From Symsagittifera roscoffensis (taxonomy: Eukaryota; Xenacoelomorpha; Acoela; Convolutidae), in contig NC_087070.1 in the NCBI RefSeq assembly GCF_963678635.1, forward strand, positions 37,586,600 to 37,646,599: DNA of 60,000 bases, read 5' to 3'. A program made the translations under genes and the position numbers. How positions within the stretch are numbered: the stretch's first letter is position 1; each line of letters starts with the position of its first letter. Below are positions 19,046 to 28,372 of this stretch, in pieces. Under the pieces are notes generated by a model. That model ran no database searches and was not told the DNA's origin. It saw only the letters and a program-made list of their open reading frames with translations.

Positions 19046-20916
19046 ATGAAGGACCCTTTTGTGGAAAGGATCACACGAATCCGGGCCGACAAAGGGAAGA
19101 AAAATTCTGGCAGAATGGTTAAAACCAGGAGTCAAAAATCCTCAAAAGGACAAAAGGCAATGTTAGAATTAGAGCTCCTTTCGGAACCTGCCATGGATGA
19201 GAACCGGGAGGGACATGAACCGGACGGAAGGAAGAGAAACAGAAGATTGGCGAGTGTATCTACTCCGGTAGGACAAGGCCAAGATTTCGCCACTTCCACC
19301 GGGACTCTAGACCGAGAAGAGATGTCGGAACTGTCCGACATCTCTACTGAAAATGTGGCGACTACAAGATCACCCACAGACAACACCATGATGCATGGCA
19401 TGACGGAGAAGCCGGCAACGTCCTCATCGTTTTCAGAAAGAGTGAAAAACCTTTTCGGAAACTTCTTTACATTTCCATGGGAACAGGTACAGGCAATGAA
19501 GCAGAAACCCAGGAAGAAGAGGATGACGATGACAAGCAAGATGACTTCGGATCTCAAGTCAGCCTCAATAGTTCGACTCAGGAGAATGACGCAAACACCA
19601 ATAGAGAGACTTGCCCCATGGACCAATTTGAACAGAACAGAAAGAAGAACAGAATGAACAGAAGTCCTGAAGAATGAGTGAACTAGAAAGGGCAGTCCAC
19701 GTCGAGTGAGAAATTCTGAGGGAAGAGATCAACCACAACAGACCAGAAGTTAGCAGAAGCGAAGAACGCTTGAAGGAGAGAACGGATGAACACTTGGCTA
19801 AGAACTTGTTGCGAATGACGAGGGAAGCTGAGCAGAGAGAGTTGCGATTGAGATATGACATGTGGAAGTTGATAATTCAACAAGAGCAGACTCTTGGGAC
19901 TCTTGACACGAAGATAAACGCGACGATGGAGAGTCGAACTCAGGCTATCATAATTAGGTTGAATGGGTTAATAGGCAGCAAGATGGATCGAAAAATGAGG
20001 AGCCGAACTCGGGAGAACCCAGAAGGGAGCCGAGAGTGAACTTCAATGAACAACCGAATAGGAGAAAGACACACGGATCCACTAGAGGAAGAGGCAGTTC
20101 ATCCAGCTATGCCACAGGGGACAATAAGCCACGGGGCCCAAACATCAAAGGAAATTCAACTGGCAATAGACCGACCTCAAACGAACGACCGACGCAAGAT
20201 ACACATGCGACTGGGAAATCTGATTCCAGGAACTGGAGTCATGCGAATCAAGGAAGAAGTTATCCCAGCGATTCGGACAGGAGGGAAATTCCAGAGCCCT
20301 TAGCAGGGGGCAATGATGCTCAAGCGGGGAAATTCAAGAGACGCTACATCAATGGCTACAGCCTTTGAACCTCTGAACAGGTCTTTGGAAACATTCCTAA
20401 CGAGGTTATCAAGAACCAATGAACGCAGTGAAAAATCCAGAGAAGTGTTTTTAAGAAACCAAGATGCTATAAAGATGAATCTGACGGCTGTATTGATACC
20501 TGGATAGAGGTAATGAAACTGCATTTTGAAGAAGAGGACTTGTCAGAAAGACAGGAATGCAGTGCGCTCACCAGTACAGCCCTAAATTGTGTAACGGCCA
20601 AAAAGAAATACCAGCGGGATACTGCTGAGAAAATTTGGTTAAACCGTTTTGGCTCAGGATGCAAGGACACCAAGCAATGATGCGCTTCGAGAAACGGAGG
20701 CAACGTGAAGACGAGACGGTAGACAAGTTTCTAGTCAATTTGGAGATGCTGAGAAGCCAACCAGATGAGTCGAACAGAAGGATGAAGCTGGCAGTAGCCT
20801 CAAAATTCATCGATGGTGTGAAGAATGATGAGCTTCGAACCATATTAGCGACGCATTACGCAACGCTTTTAACCAATACGCCAACACCAGAGGTGTTGAG
20901 ACTCAAGTCAAAATAA
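19046..20916 (+). pseudogene. gag-like polyprotein, broken (Ty3/gypsy-type)
   Basis: A set of frames makes one decayed gag. The N-terminal part (19046-about 19480) is basic and polar. It shifts frame near 19480 into a very acidic stretch (EEEDDDDKQDDFGSQVSLNS). A coiled-coil segment follows (19770-20039, RMTREAEQRELRLRYDMWKL), then an Arg/Ser/Gly-rich region (20036-20368), then the capsid region split over two frames (about 20490-20916). The last holds MMRFEKRRQREDETVDKFLV and FIDGVKNDELRTILATHYAT, typical of the retrotransposon gag capsid family. At least three frameshifts are present. Confidence 0.7.
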
Positions 20917-21043
20917 TATCTTTTATAATATAATAAAGCCTCCATCGTGATCTGGATATTACAAAAACAATTATGGCAATTTTAACAACGGACCAGCAAA
21001 TCAAGGTAATAACTGGTCCGGAGCAGGAATGGAATGGTAGCAG
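20917..21043 (+). other. Gly/Asn-rich gag linker, interrupted
   Basis: One frame reads GYYKNNYGNFNNGPANQGNN, a low-complexity linker that usually leads to a nucleocapsid zinc knuckle. No knuckle follows. Instead a displaced RNase H segment begins at 21044. Confidence 0.5.
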
Positions 21044-21181
21044 GAGCAGGAATGGAATGGGAGAACAGTTCTCCGTCCCATTGCATATGGCAGTAAAGTG
21101 TTGAGTGACACTGAAATTAAGTATGGTGCACCTAAAGCAGAAATGTTTGCAGTGGTCATATTCGTGGAGAAGTAGCGCGCA
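21044..21181 (+). repeat. Displaced copy of the RNase H coding segment
   Basis: Nearly identical to 22247-22384, including the same in-frame TAG (21173-21175 versus 22376-22378). It lies out of place between gag and pol, where a zinc-knuckle region would be expected. Both edges fall in short repeats (GGAGCAGGAATGGAATGG also occurs just upstream), which suggests template switching or recombination at microhomology. Confidence 0.85.
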
Positions 21182-21613
21182 ATTTTGGGATGCTGTGGCA
21201 GATATCAAGCATCCAAGGCATGAGGAAGCTTTATCGGGTGTGGCAGCCAGCAAGGCTCGCCTGTTGAGTGAAGCGGAGGCACGCAGAAAGGAAAAACCAC
21301 AAGAGCTGGCTACAAAAAAGATGCAAGCAGTAACTGAATGAATAGGTGAACTGCGGCAGATGACTTCAAGATCGATTTCAGGGCAGCCGCGAGGCATGCT
21401 CTAAATAGAGCCCAGCAGGAGTTGGTGACGAAGGAGATCGAACAAAAGGTGAAGCTCGAACTAGAGAATGAGAAAATTCAGGAAAGGCTGAACGCTTTCG
21501 AGGCATTAGAAGTCGAAGAAACGAAAGCACCTAGTAGTTTAAGCATGAAACTAAATGTGATCTCTGGCAGACGTTCGGAATGGTGCCACAAGGAAGCAGA
21601 AAATAGTCAATAA
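21182..21613 (+). pseudogene. gag/pol junction: charged helical region
   Basis: Frame 21105-21341 resumes with FWDAVADIKHPRHEEALSGV, then a helical, highly charged segment. It continues after a frameshift as 21422-21613 (VTKEIEQKVKLELENEKIQE). The sequence then jumps within about 40 bp to RT motif A. The protease and the N-terminal third of RT, which belong here in Ty3/gypsy pol, are missing, consistent with an internal deletion near 21613-21645. Confidence 0.6.
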
Positions 21614-21644
21614 TTTCAGTTGCGGGACATAAAGTGATCAGGAA

Positions 21645-22076
21645 GTGAACCCTCAGAGTGATGCCAAGTTATTCACCACACTGGACTTGGATTCTGCCTT
21701 CTGGCAGGTCCCTCTGCGGAAGAAGGACAGAGAAAAGACCGGGTTCACATGTGAATTGGGGTTTTACCAGTGGAAGAGGATGTCCTTCGGCTTGTGCAAC
21801 GCCACGGCCACTTTTCAAAGACTGATGGCTCAGGCTTTGACCAGAGTGACGAAGAAGTACGGGAACCTTGTGATGTGTTACGTGGATGACATGGTCATAG
21901 CAACACCCACCTTGGAAAACCACATTGATCGTCTCGATGAGATCTTTGGTTGCATGAAAAGAGCAGGCTTGAAATGCAAACCATCGAAATGTGAAATCCT
22001 CAGGGATTCAATCAAGTATCTGGGCGTGAGTTCAAAGAAGGATATGCAGACAAGGTGTATCCCATGCAAAAACTGA
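21645..22076 (+). pseudogene. Ty3/gypsy-type reverse transcriptase, truncated
   Basis: Starts at motif A (LFTTLDLDSAFWQVPLRKKD) and contains RMSFGLCNATATFQRLM and the catalytic YVDD (21879-21890), followed by SKCEILRDSIKYLG. The frame breaks there. About 80 residues of the RT connection are deleted before KFEWNEEAQAALENIKREL (about 22095), which leads into RNase H. The N-terminal fingers are absent. It cannot be an active enzyme. Confidence 0.9.
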
Positions 22077-22089
22077 TGCGCAAGAAATG

Positions 22090-22568
22090 AAAGAAGTTCG
22101 AATGGAACGAAGAAGCTCAAGCTGCCTTAGAGAATATAAAGCGGGAACTGTGCGAAGCGCCGGTGCTAGGCATGCCTATAGAGAATGGCATGTATGTTCT
22201 TGATACAGATGCATCAGTAAGGGCCATATCAGGAATACTGCATCAGGAGCAGGAATGGAATGGGAAAACAGTTCTCCGTCCCATTGAATATGGCAGTAAA
22301 GTGTTGAGTGACACTGAAATGAAGTATGGTGCACCTAAAGAAGAAATGTTTGCAGTGGTCATATTCGTGGAGAAGTAGCGCGCATACATAGGGAGCGCTC
22401 CCTCGAAGTTACGCGTTGATAATAGAGCGTTATCCTGGTTGAAGACGTACTCGATAGACCAGAGCTATATTGATCAGTGGATAGTCAGATTAGACTGCTA
22501 CCACATGATAATCGAGCACGGGATGCGTGACAAACACCAAAATGCTGACAGCCTCAGCAAGAAGACTT
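22090..22568 (+). pseudogene. RNase H domain of gypsy-like pol
   Basis: PVLGMPIENGMYVLDTDASV gives the first catalytic Asp (TDAS, about 22207-22218), then GSKVLSDTEMKYGAPKEEMF. An in-frame TAG at 22376-22378 follows FVEK. It continues as LRVDNRALSWLKTYSIDQSY and IIEHGMRDKHQNADSLSKK, the classical C-terminal block. The domain removes the RNA strand of the RNA:DNA hybrid. The shared stop in the displaced copy at 21173 shows the stop is older than that duplication. Confidence 0.85.
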
Positions 22569-22800
22569 GAACAGAAGCAAGCCAATCAGGCGGAAATCAA
22601 GGAAGGGTTCTCGTTTTTGAATAAAGAAACATATGAGGCGCTACTCTTGACGAGATGGTTGGACAAATCTGGGCATCCGATTCCGGAACACCCCGAGTTA
22701 TCGGTAGAGAAGGAAGCGGAAACAAAAATCTTTTCAAAGAAGGACCCCGTGCCTTTGGATCTGTTGCTGGTCCAGAAGGGTCCAAAAGGAACTCTCATGT
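22569..22800 (+). pseudogene. RNase H-integrase linker
   Basis: Frame 22527-22832 (FSFLNKETYEALLLTRWLDK, then SGHPIPEHPELSV) is a plausible spacer between RNase H and integrase. It ends in the frame change at about 22800 where the next frame, opening MNINSLSLLDKT, takes over. No domain is recognised. Confidence 0.5.
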
Positions 22801-24447
22801 ATGAACATAAACAGCCTCTCGTTGCTGGATAAAACGTGCTACCAGTCAGTGAGAAAATCGCATAAATCTGATCCCGAAGAAGAAACATGCTCAGTGATAG
22901 ATTCTTCCGTTGATGACAACTCGAGGAATTCAAGAATTGACACTTACTCAGACAGGAGCTCGAGCACAGCATCGAAAATGTCAGGGCTAGCGATCCACTC
23001 GTTGCTAGTGGAGACTCGAGCAAGAGATCTGGATAGAGAGTTACATCAAGACCGTGACAGTGATCGTTACCTGCTACGTAGCAAAACATCCTTTGACAAC
23101 GCAGCGGATGATCTAGAAACAATAGCGGTATCGAAACGATCGATGAGTTTGTTGCCGCAGAAAGAAGTGGTCAAGACTGATCTTCAACCCTTCAGACAAG
23201 AGACAGAGCCATTGGTGAAAATTTGGTGCATGAAGATGGAAGATGACACGCATCAGCCAGATGAAACGAATAGTCATTTGAGGGTTATGAAGACGTACTT
23301 GAAGGCGAGATACAGATTCTCAGACCTACTAAGAGCACAGAGAAATGACCGCATGACTGGCAACATGAAAAGGTGGATCGAAAATGGAACCCCAGACAAA
23401 GGTGACCTGGAGGAAGACAGTTACCGCATACTGAGACAGTACTTTCTGCAGAATGAGGGAAGGTTATATCGGAACAAGGACGGGATCGTGGCTTGTAAGA
23501 GAAGAGAAGAAGACAAATCCCTGTACAAATATAACGCGATAGTGTTGCCGCAACTCTATCAGACAGAACTCTTATTCAGGTCGCATGATCAGATGGGCCA
23601 TCAGGGAATCGACAAAATAAATCAGAGTATACTGAAGCGCTTTGAGTGGTGTGGAATGAAGAAGGCATGCGAGAAGTGTGTAACACCATGTCTGTCATGC
23701 CAACTTGTCAAGGATCCAAGGAAATTCAGATTTCCCTTGCATTTGATTGAGTCATCTGAATTCAACGAGGTGCTGCAGATTGACCACCAGAAAATATGCA
23801 TGACAGACAGTGGCTATAATCAGGTCTTGGTCATGATAGACCACTTCACGAAGTATGCAGCGGCCGTACCCTGCATAACTGCCTCAGCAGAAGAGACGTG
23901 CGATCGTCTAATCAATACGTGGATAGCGAGACTTGGTTGTCCAATGACGTTTCAATCGGATAACGGAACAGCTTTCGTGAGAGAACTTACAAAAGAGCTC
24001 ATGAGGCGTTCACAGCTGGCTCAAGCTCACTCCACGACATACCACCCCCAGACGAATGATTTAGTGGAAAGGCAAAATTGAACGTTGGTGTCGATGCTGT
24101 GGGTATATTGTTCCAGGTACATGACCGACTGGGACAGATACCTTCCACAGGTGATGGGAGCTTACAACAGCACGCAACACTCCACCACTGGATTTAGTCC
24201 ACATTTGATATTAACCGGACACGAGAAGTCTTTGCCCTTGACTTTCTTTTACCCAGAGTATGAAGGGAAGAATACATCACCAAAACATCATTCGATAAAA
24301 AAGCAGCTGGTGCAAAAGCTTACTCGGTGGGAGACTACGTATGGGTATTTCAAAATGTTATACCACCCAAAGAAACGAAAAGCTCCTAACAAAGTGGAGG
24401 GGACCCTTCATGATTACGGAAGTCCACCAGTAGGGACGTTTTTATAG
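22801..24447 (+). pseudogene. Integrase (HHCC zinc domain and D,D(35)E core), broken
   Basis: The frame 22801-24081 begins with a Ser/Asp-rich spacer. The HHCC domain has His in SHDQMGHQGIDK (from residue about 262) and Cys in CVTPCLSC (residues about 293-300). The catalytic core has Asp328 (LQIDHQKI), Asp387 (FQSDNGTAF) and Glu423 (LVERQN), so Asp-to-Glu spacing is exactly 35. TGA at 24079-24081 follows ERQN, readable as a CGA-to-TGA change, and the protein continues in a shifted frame at 24085 (MTDWDRYLPQVMGAYNSTQH). A second frameshift lies near 24290. It would have inserted the cDNA. Confidence 0.9.
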
Positions 24448-25246
24448 ACTGAGTACCGGCCGAGCCGCTCACTACGAAAACATTAAGCCACACAACCCAT
24501 CGACAGAAGACTGATGGAGACCTGTAGACATGGAAGAGGGGTATTATCTGACGATGGACCCTGCCTGTGAGGCCAATGAGAAGGACACCAGGGAAAAGAA
24601 TGATGGGAATGAGGTCGTAGAGGAAGGGTCAAGTCCGCCACTGGACCTGGATCCCAACGAGGTGATTGAAGCAAATGAAGAAACCTTAACCTACGCAGAA
24701 GAGGACTGGCAAGACCCCGAACAGATGGAGGTCCCCAAGATTTTGGAACTAGATCTTCCGTTTACAATACAGACTCGACAGAATGACAGGACAAGACTCA
24801 CGAAGAAACACAATCCCTACGGAGATGACTTCGTAGTGGACAGGATATATCTGAAAAAGATAGTGGAAGAGTTGGTGGGTCTACAAGAAATAAACGTGTC
24901 GCAAAACATCGACATAGTCGACGACTGCGACGAGGAATGGATCAATGACCGGTCCAAGCCCGAAGTAGAATTCGACGACGAGCAACAGCAATCCTATGAG
25001 CAAGACTTGACAAATCTGCGTGTCTTGGAATGGCTGAACGAAATGACGACGTACCCAAAGAAGACCAGTGTCACGATTCAAGATGTAGAGCGTGAGAGCA
25101 TGAAATACATAAAAACCGAAAATGATTATCCTTCCTGGGCTACCCAGGAAGGGCAATTACTCATTCCTGCATCCAAAATTGATTTATTATCCGGTATGCG
25201 ATCGACGGGGACGTCGATGGATATTTTTGTCCGGGGAGTGGGGTAG
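24448..25246 (+). pseudogene. Long acidic C-terminal extension of pol
   Basis: After HYENIKPHNPSTED and a TGA (24511-24513), the frame 24530-25246 encodes 238 residues very rich in Asp and Glu (for example NEVVEEGSSPPLDLDPNEVI). It has no recognised catalytic motif and ends MRSTGTSMDIFVRGVG. It links integrase to the macro-like domain. Such a long acidic tail is unusual for Ty3/gypsy pol. The frame is open over its whole length, better preserved than upstream pol. Confidence 0.6.
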
Positions 25247-25249
25247 GAC

Positions 25250-25796
25250 TTACCCACACTGAAAAATATTCATAAAAAAAAGAATAGCAAGAGAGACAGA
25301 TGATCTAGAAGCAGAGATAGGCGAAAACCCTGACAAACTGGACATAGGGAGAGTAGTTGAGTCATATTTTACCTTGCCAAATGAGTACTCAAGTAGCATA
25401 ATCTTGACAGATAGCGATTTTATACTCACAAATAGAACATGTGCGATCATGAGTTTTAAGACAGCGTTAGCAGCGGATTTTAAGAGAGAATATAAAAACA
25501 TAGAATTCCTTTGGAAGCAAAGACCAGGAATAGGAGGCGTAGCAGCCTTGCCTCCGGCGGCGTCGCAGATACCGGGAAAATATCTATGCTTCTTGATGAC
25601 GAGGGTGACGGAGAAGCAGCAATGGACCCGGAAAAACTAGACTGAGGGATTTCCTTGTGGAGAGGGAGGTGAAAGAACTCTCGCTTTCAGTATACGACCC
25701 AAACAGAGGACGACTGCATCAACGGAAGCTGTATGCGCTGATACACGTAATCTTTTCTGATACTAACATACAAGTATACTTACATAAGAAATACTA
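25250..25796 (+). pseudogene. Macro-domain-like C-terminal module of pol
   Basis: Three frames combine. The first gives DLEAEIGENPDKL (about 25310). The second (25374-25640) gives NRTCAIMSFKTALAADFKRE, then RPGIGGVAALPPAASQIPGK and YLCFLMTR. After a frameshift near 25640 the third gives LRDFLVEREVKELSLSVYDP, NRGRLHQRKLYALIHVIF and IQVYLHKKYY, stop TAA at about 25794. The order of elements (early ADFK block, GGVA, hydrophobic strand ending T-R, LxxALxxLRxF, ELSLPxxxxxxGxL, VIFxDTxIxVYL) resembles the TARG1/OARD1-type macro domain that binds or hydrolyses ADP-ribose. The family call is by pattern only. Confidence 0.5.
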
Positions 25797-26191
25797 ATTG
25801 AGCATAGGCTGAGTTTAGGTTGCATGCAGGAAGGTGTCATACAAAGTGCGTTGTGTGTGATATGTAATGTGTTATGTGTTATGTTTTTAAGACCCTGGAT
25901 ATGAAGGGATCAGTGACCATGAATAACCGAATGATGATCTCAGCAATAGATCCAAAGTTTGTACCGTTCATTTTTAGGTCGAATTCCAAAATTTCATTGA
26001 TAAACTGATTTTAATAAATTTTAAGATCAAAATCTTTTTATAAAACTGTTTTAAACAAATTCTAAAACAAAATTAGAGTGACGCTGACAAATGGGAGATT
26101 CGTGACTTTTTTTCTAGATCCTGTTTGATAGCTTAATTATTCACCAGATTTCAATTGATCAAATTGATAATAGAATCGAATCTAAAAAAAG
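25797..26191 (+). other. Non-coding gap between pol and second cassette
   Basis: About 400 bp without a supported gene. It contains short words repeated nearby (TGTGTTATGTGTTATG at about 25868-25883) and TTTTAAAxAAATTxTAA repeats (26010-26070). It could hold a promoter or splice site for the downstream ORFs, but I see nothing decisive. Confidence 0.4.
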
Positions 26192-27000
26192 ATGGACAAT
26201 TTCGACTTGAACAATTTGATGGACCTGGCGGAGGCGTACGTAGGACCGATGATAGATGCGATCTATCGTCGGCTGATGAATCGAGGCTTCGCTCTGGAGG
26301 ACCCAGAGGTAGCCATGATGCTGGTCGCCTTAATAAACATCTTGGGGCATGATATCCGTGGGGACCGCCCCACGGAAGTCTTATTGATGGCCGCATATGG
26401 AGAAAGAGTAGTACTAGACCGCCCAAACATGAGGGTAATGAGGTGGAGAAACGGGGGTCTCTCAGAAAGTGACTTGGCGAACGAGCCTGGATTGGGTAGT
26501 TCCAGGACCTACCAACCAGGTGAGATGCCTCTGCCAACCAAGCCTAGGCCTGGTCTGGGAAAAATGCATCAAGAGATGAACAGCGAGGCTGCCTCGTCTT
26601 TTTCACAACTGAGAGCAGCTGTGCCACCAGAGAGGGTGAGAGTGGAAGAAGAAGTTCAGACGAACGAAACCATGCAAGTTCTTAACGGAACGAAAGAAGA
26701 ACTGGAGAAGACCAGAAGGGAGCTGGATGAAATGACCAAAACCATGCTCAGAATGGAAGAAGACAGAGATATGTGGAAAAGACAGTTTGAAGATTGCAAC
26801 AAGAAACAGGGTGCATAAATAGAGCGCTTGAGGCGAGATTATAAAGAGCGATCGGAACGGCTGGCGTTGACGACGGCAGTGGAAAAAGTAATACCTTCAA
26901 GGAATGTTCCCTCCACGTGCGCAGTCCCCGATGGAGCTCCTGACGCCTCGAGATCTAAGTCAGACAACGGAGGTGTGACCCCCAACTACGACAGGTAGAG
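26192..27000 (+). pseudogene. Coiled-coil protein of the LTR element's second cassette
   Basis: ATG 26192 opens 208 codons to TAA 26816-26818. The frame then continues with a charged region (IERLRRDYKERSERLALTTA) until a stop near 26998. Residues 1-75 are helical and hydrophobic (MDNFDLNNLMDLAEAYVGPM). The middle is Pro/Gly-rich. Residues about 150-208 are a strong heptad-like coiled coil (KEELEKTRRELDEMTKTMLR). There is no signal peptide. I do not recognise the family. It precedes the SGNH-like domain and may be the N-terminal part of the same long protein, possibly a second gag-like or accessory product. Confidence 0.5.
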
Positions 27001-27113
27001 TACCTTTGCGGGCCCGAGTGACACCCTAGGTGACCCAGTCGTGGAGCAAACAGGGGGAAAATTGATAGAAACAGCTGGACGATTTCGCCAATAGGAATGC
27101 GCCAGCTTCAGGG

Positions 27114-27830
27114 GTGACTGCACCCTATGGAACAATAGATGACACGGGCAGAATACAACTCTCCCAAAAGACGATGGCGAGAACGAGAGTTAGTGATACA
27201 ACGTTACCAACAAAGAGCTCTAAGGTCCCAGACAGGAAGATACGAGAAATGCCGATTAAGAAAGTGTCCCGTGTGATTGACGTGCAGAAGAACAACCAGG
27301 TGAAGAATGACTTCACAGGAATTCCGGACACGGATCCGCGAGCCTGCTTCAATCGATCGACTTGGAGCCCAGCAGTAAACCTGCAGCAACCGCCACTAGG
27401 GATATCAGATCTGATACTGGGTGACAGCTTGGTGAGGATACTCCAGAACCTGAGGACATCCTGGATCACTACGGTGATGGCCTTTGGAGGTGCAACGATA
27501 TCCCAGCTATTTCAAATGGTGGAGCTGATGAACCCAGGGAGGAACCCCTAATAATGATCCTAATAGGGACGAACAATTAATCTAGAGGCTCAGATGAGGA
27601 AGAGGAACAATGGGAGTCGATGATGGTGTGCCTATTCACTACTCCCTGGCAGAAGTTCAAGTGCGCGGTACTGACCGTCTGCACCGTACCAATGAGCACG
27701 AAAACGTTGAGATCGACCGGAAGAAGGAGTCATTAGGTGGAACAACATACTGAGAAATCTAGCGAGTCGGAATGCTAGACGGATAATCCTTTTGGACATT
27801 GAACACGAGCTGAGAGCTATGGATCCAGTC
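27114..27830 (+). pseudogene. SGNH-hydrolase-like domain in the LTR-element cassette
   Basis: The four SGNH blocks appear in order but across frameshifts. LILGDSLVRIL has Gly-Asp-Ser at codons 27420-27428, then FGGATISQLF (about 27483), MILIGTNN (Gly-Thr-Asn-Asn 27566-27577, one frame off) and LLDIEHEL (Asp-x-x-His 27795-27806, back in the first frame). The spacing, about 126 codons from nucleophile to Asp/His, fits a compact SGNH hydrolase. Catalytic residues are all preserved even though the frame is broken. It was probably a lipase/esterase-fold protein. SGNH domains are known in CR1-like LINEs; I do not know of one in a gypsy-type cassette. Confidence 0.65.
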
Positions 27831-28372
27831 TATTTTGCCAGTTTCCTCGGTTCACCTCGGTTCCTTCAAGCCAGTTTCCTCGATTTACTTCGGTTCCTTC
27901 AAGGACTAATGCGGGAAGTCCTTGACAAACTCGACGAGTGTGAAGGGAGATTAAGCGAGTTACTGATTGACTCGGCCACTGGCGAAAGTGAGGCAAATTC
28001 TCCTATAAAGATGACGCTGCAAGAAAAAAAACAGAAGAAGTAGTGTATCTTTCAAGAACCCAAAAGGGAACGATGCGATCAAAGATGGTGATTGACAGGA
28101 TTAATGAAATGAAGATGAAGCTTGACAGCAAAGTGACATTGAGGAAAGCTGGAAAAACAAAGGTGGATTCCGAAATCTCGATAAAAGCTGTCAACTCTGC
28201 CAAAAGAATACGCTTTGAAGAAGCCATGGACATGGGACAGGGTGATGATCGATTGCCTGGCATAGACAAGATGTCGACTGACGTAGCAATGGTGCCACCC
28301 ATTCTCATGGCAGGATTAAAATCAGCCAGTTAAAAAACCAGGAGGAGTGACCGCACTCTGACTGGAGCGACG
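27831..28372 (+). pseudogene. Basic linker downstream of the SGNH-like domain
   Basis: Continues as frame 27792-28043 (MREVLDKLDECEGRLSELLI) and then 28043-28333 (MRSKMVIDRINEMKMKLDSK). It contains a small tandem duplication of about 33 bp (27838-27902), giving a repeated FLGSPRFLQ-like peptide. It is rich in Lys and Met and has no recognised domain. Confidence 0.45.
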
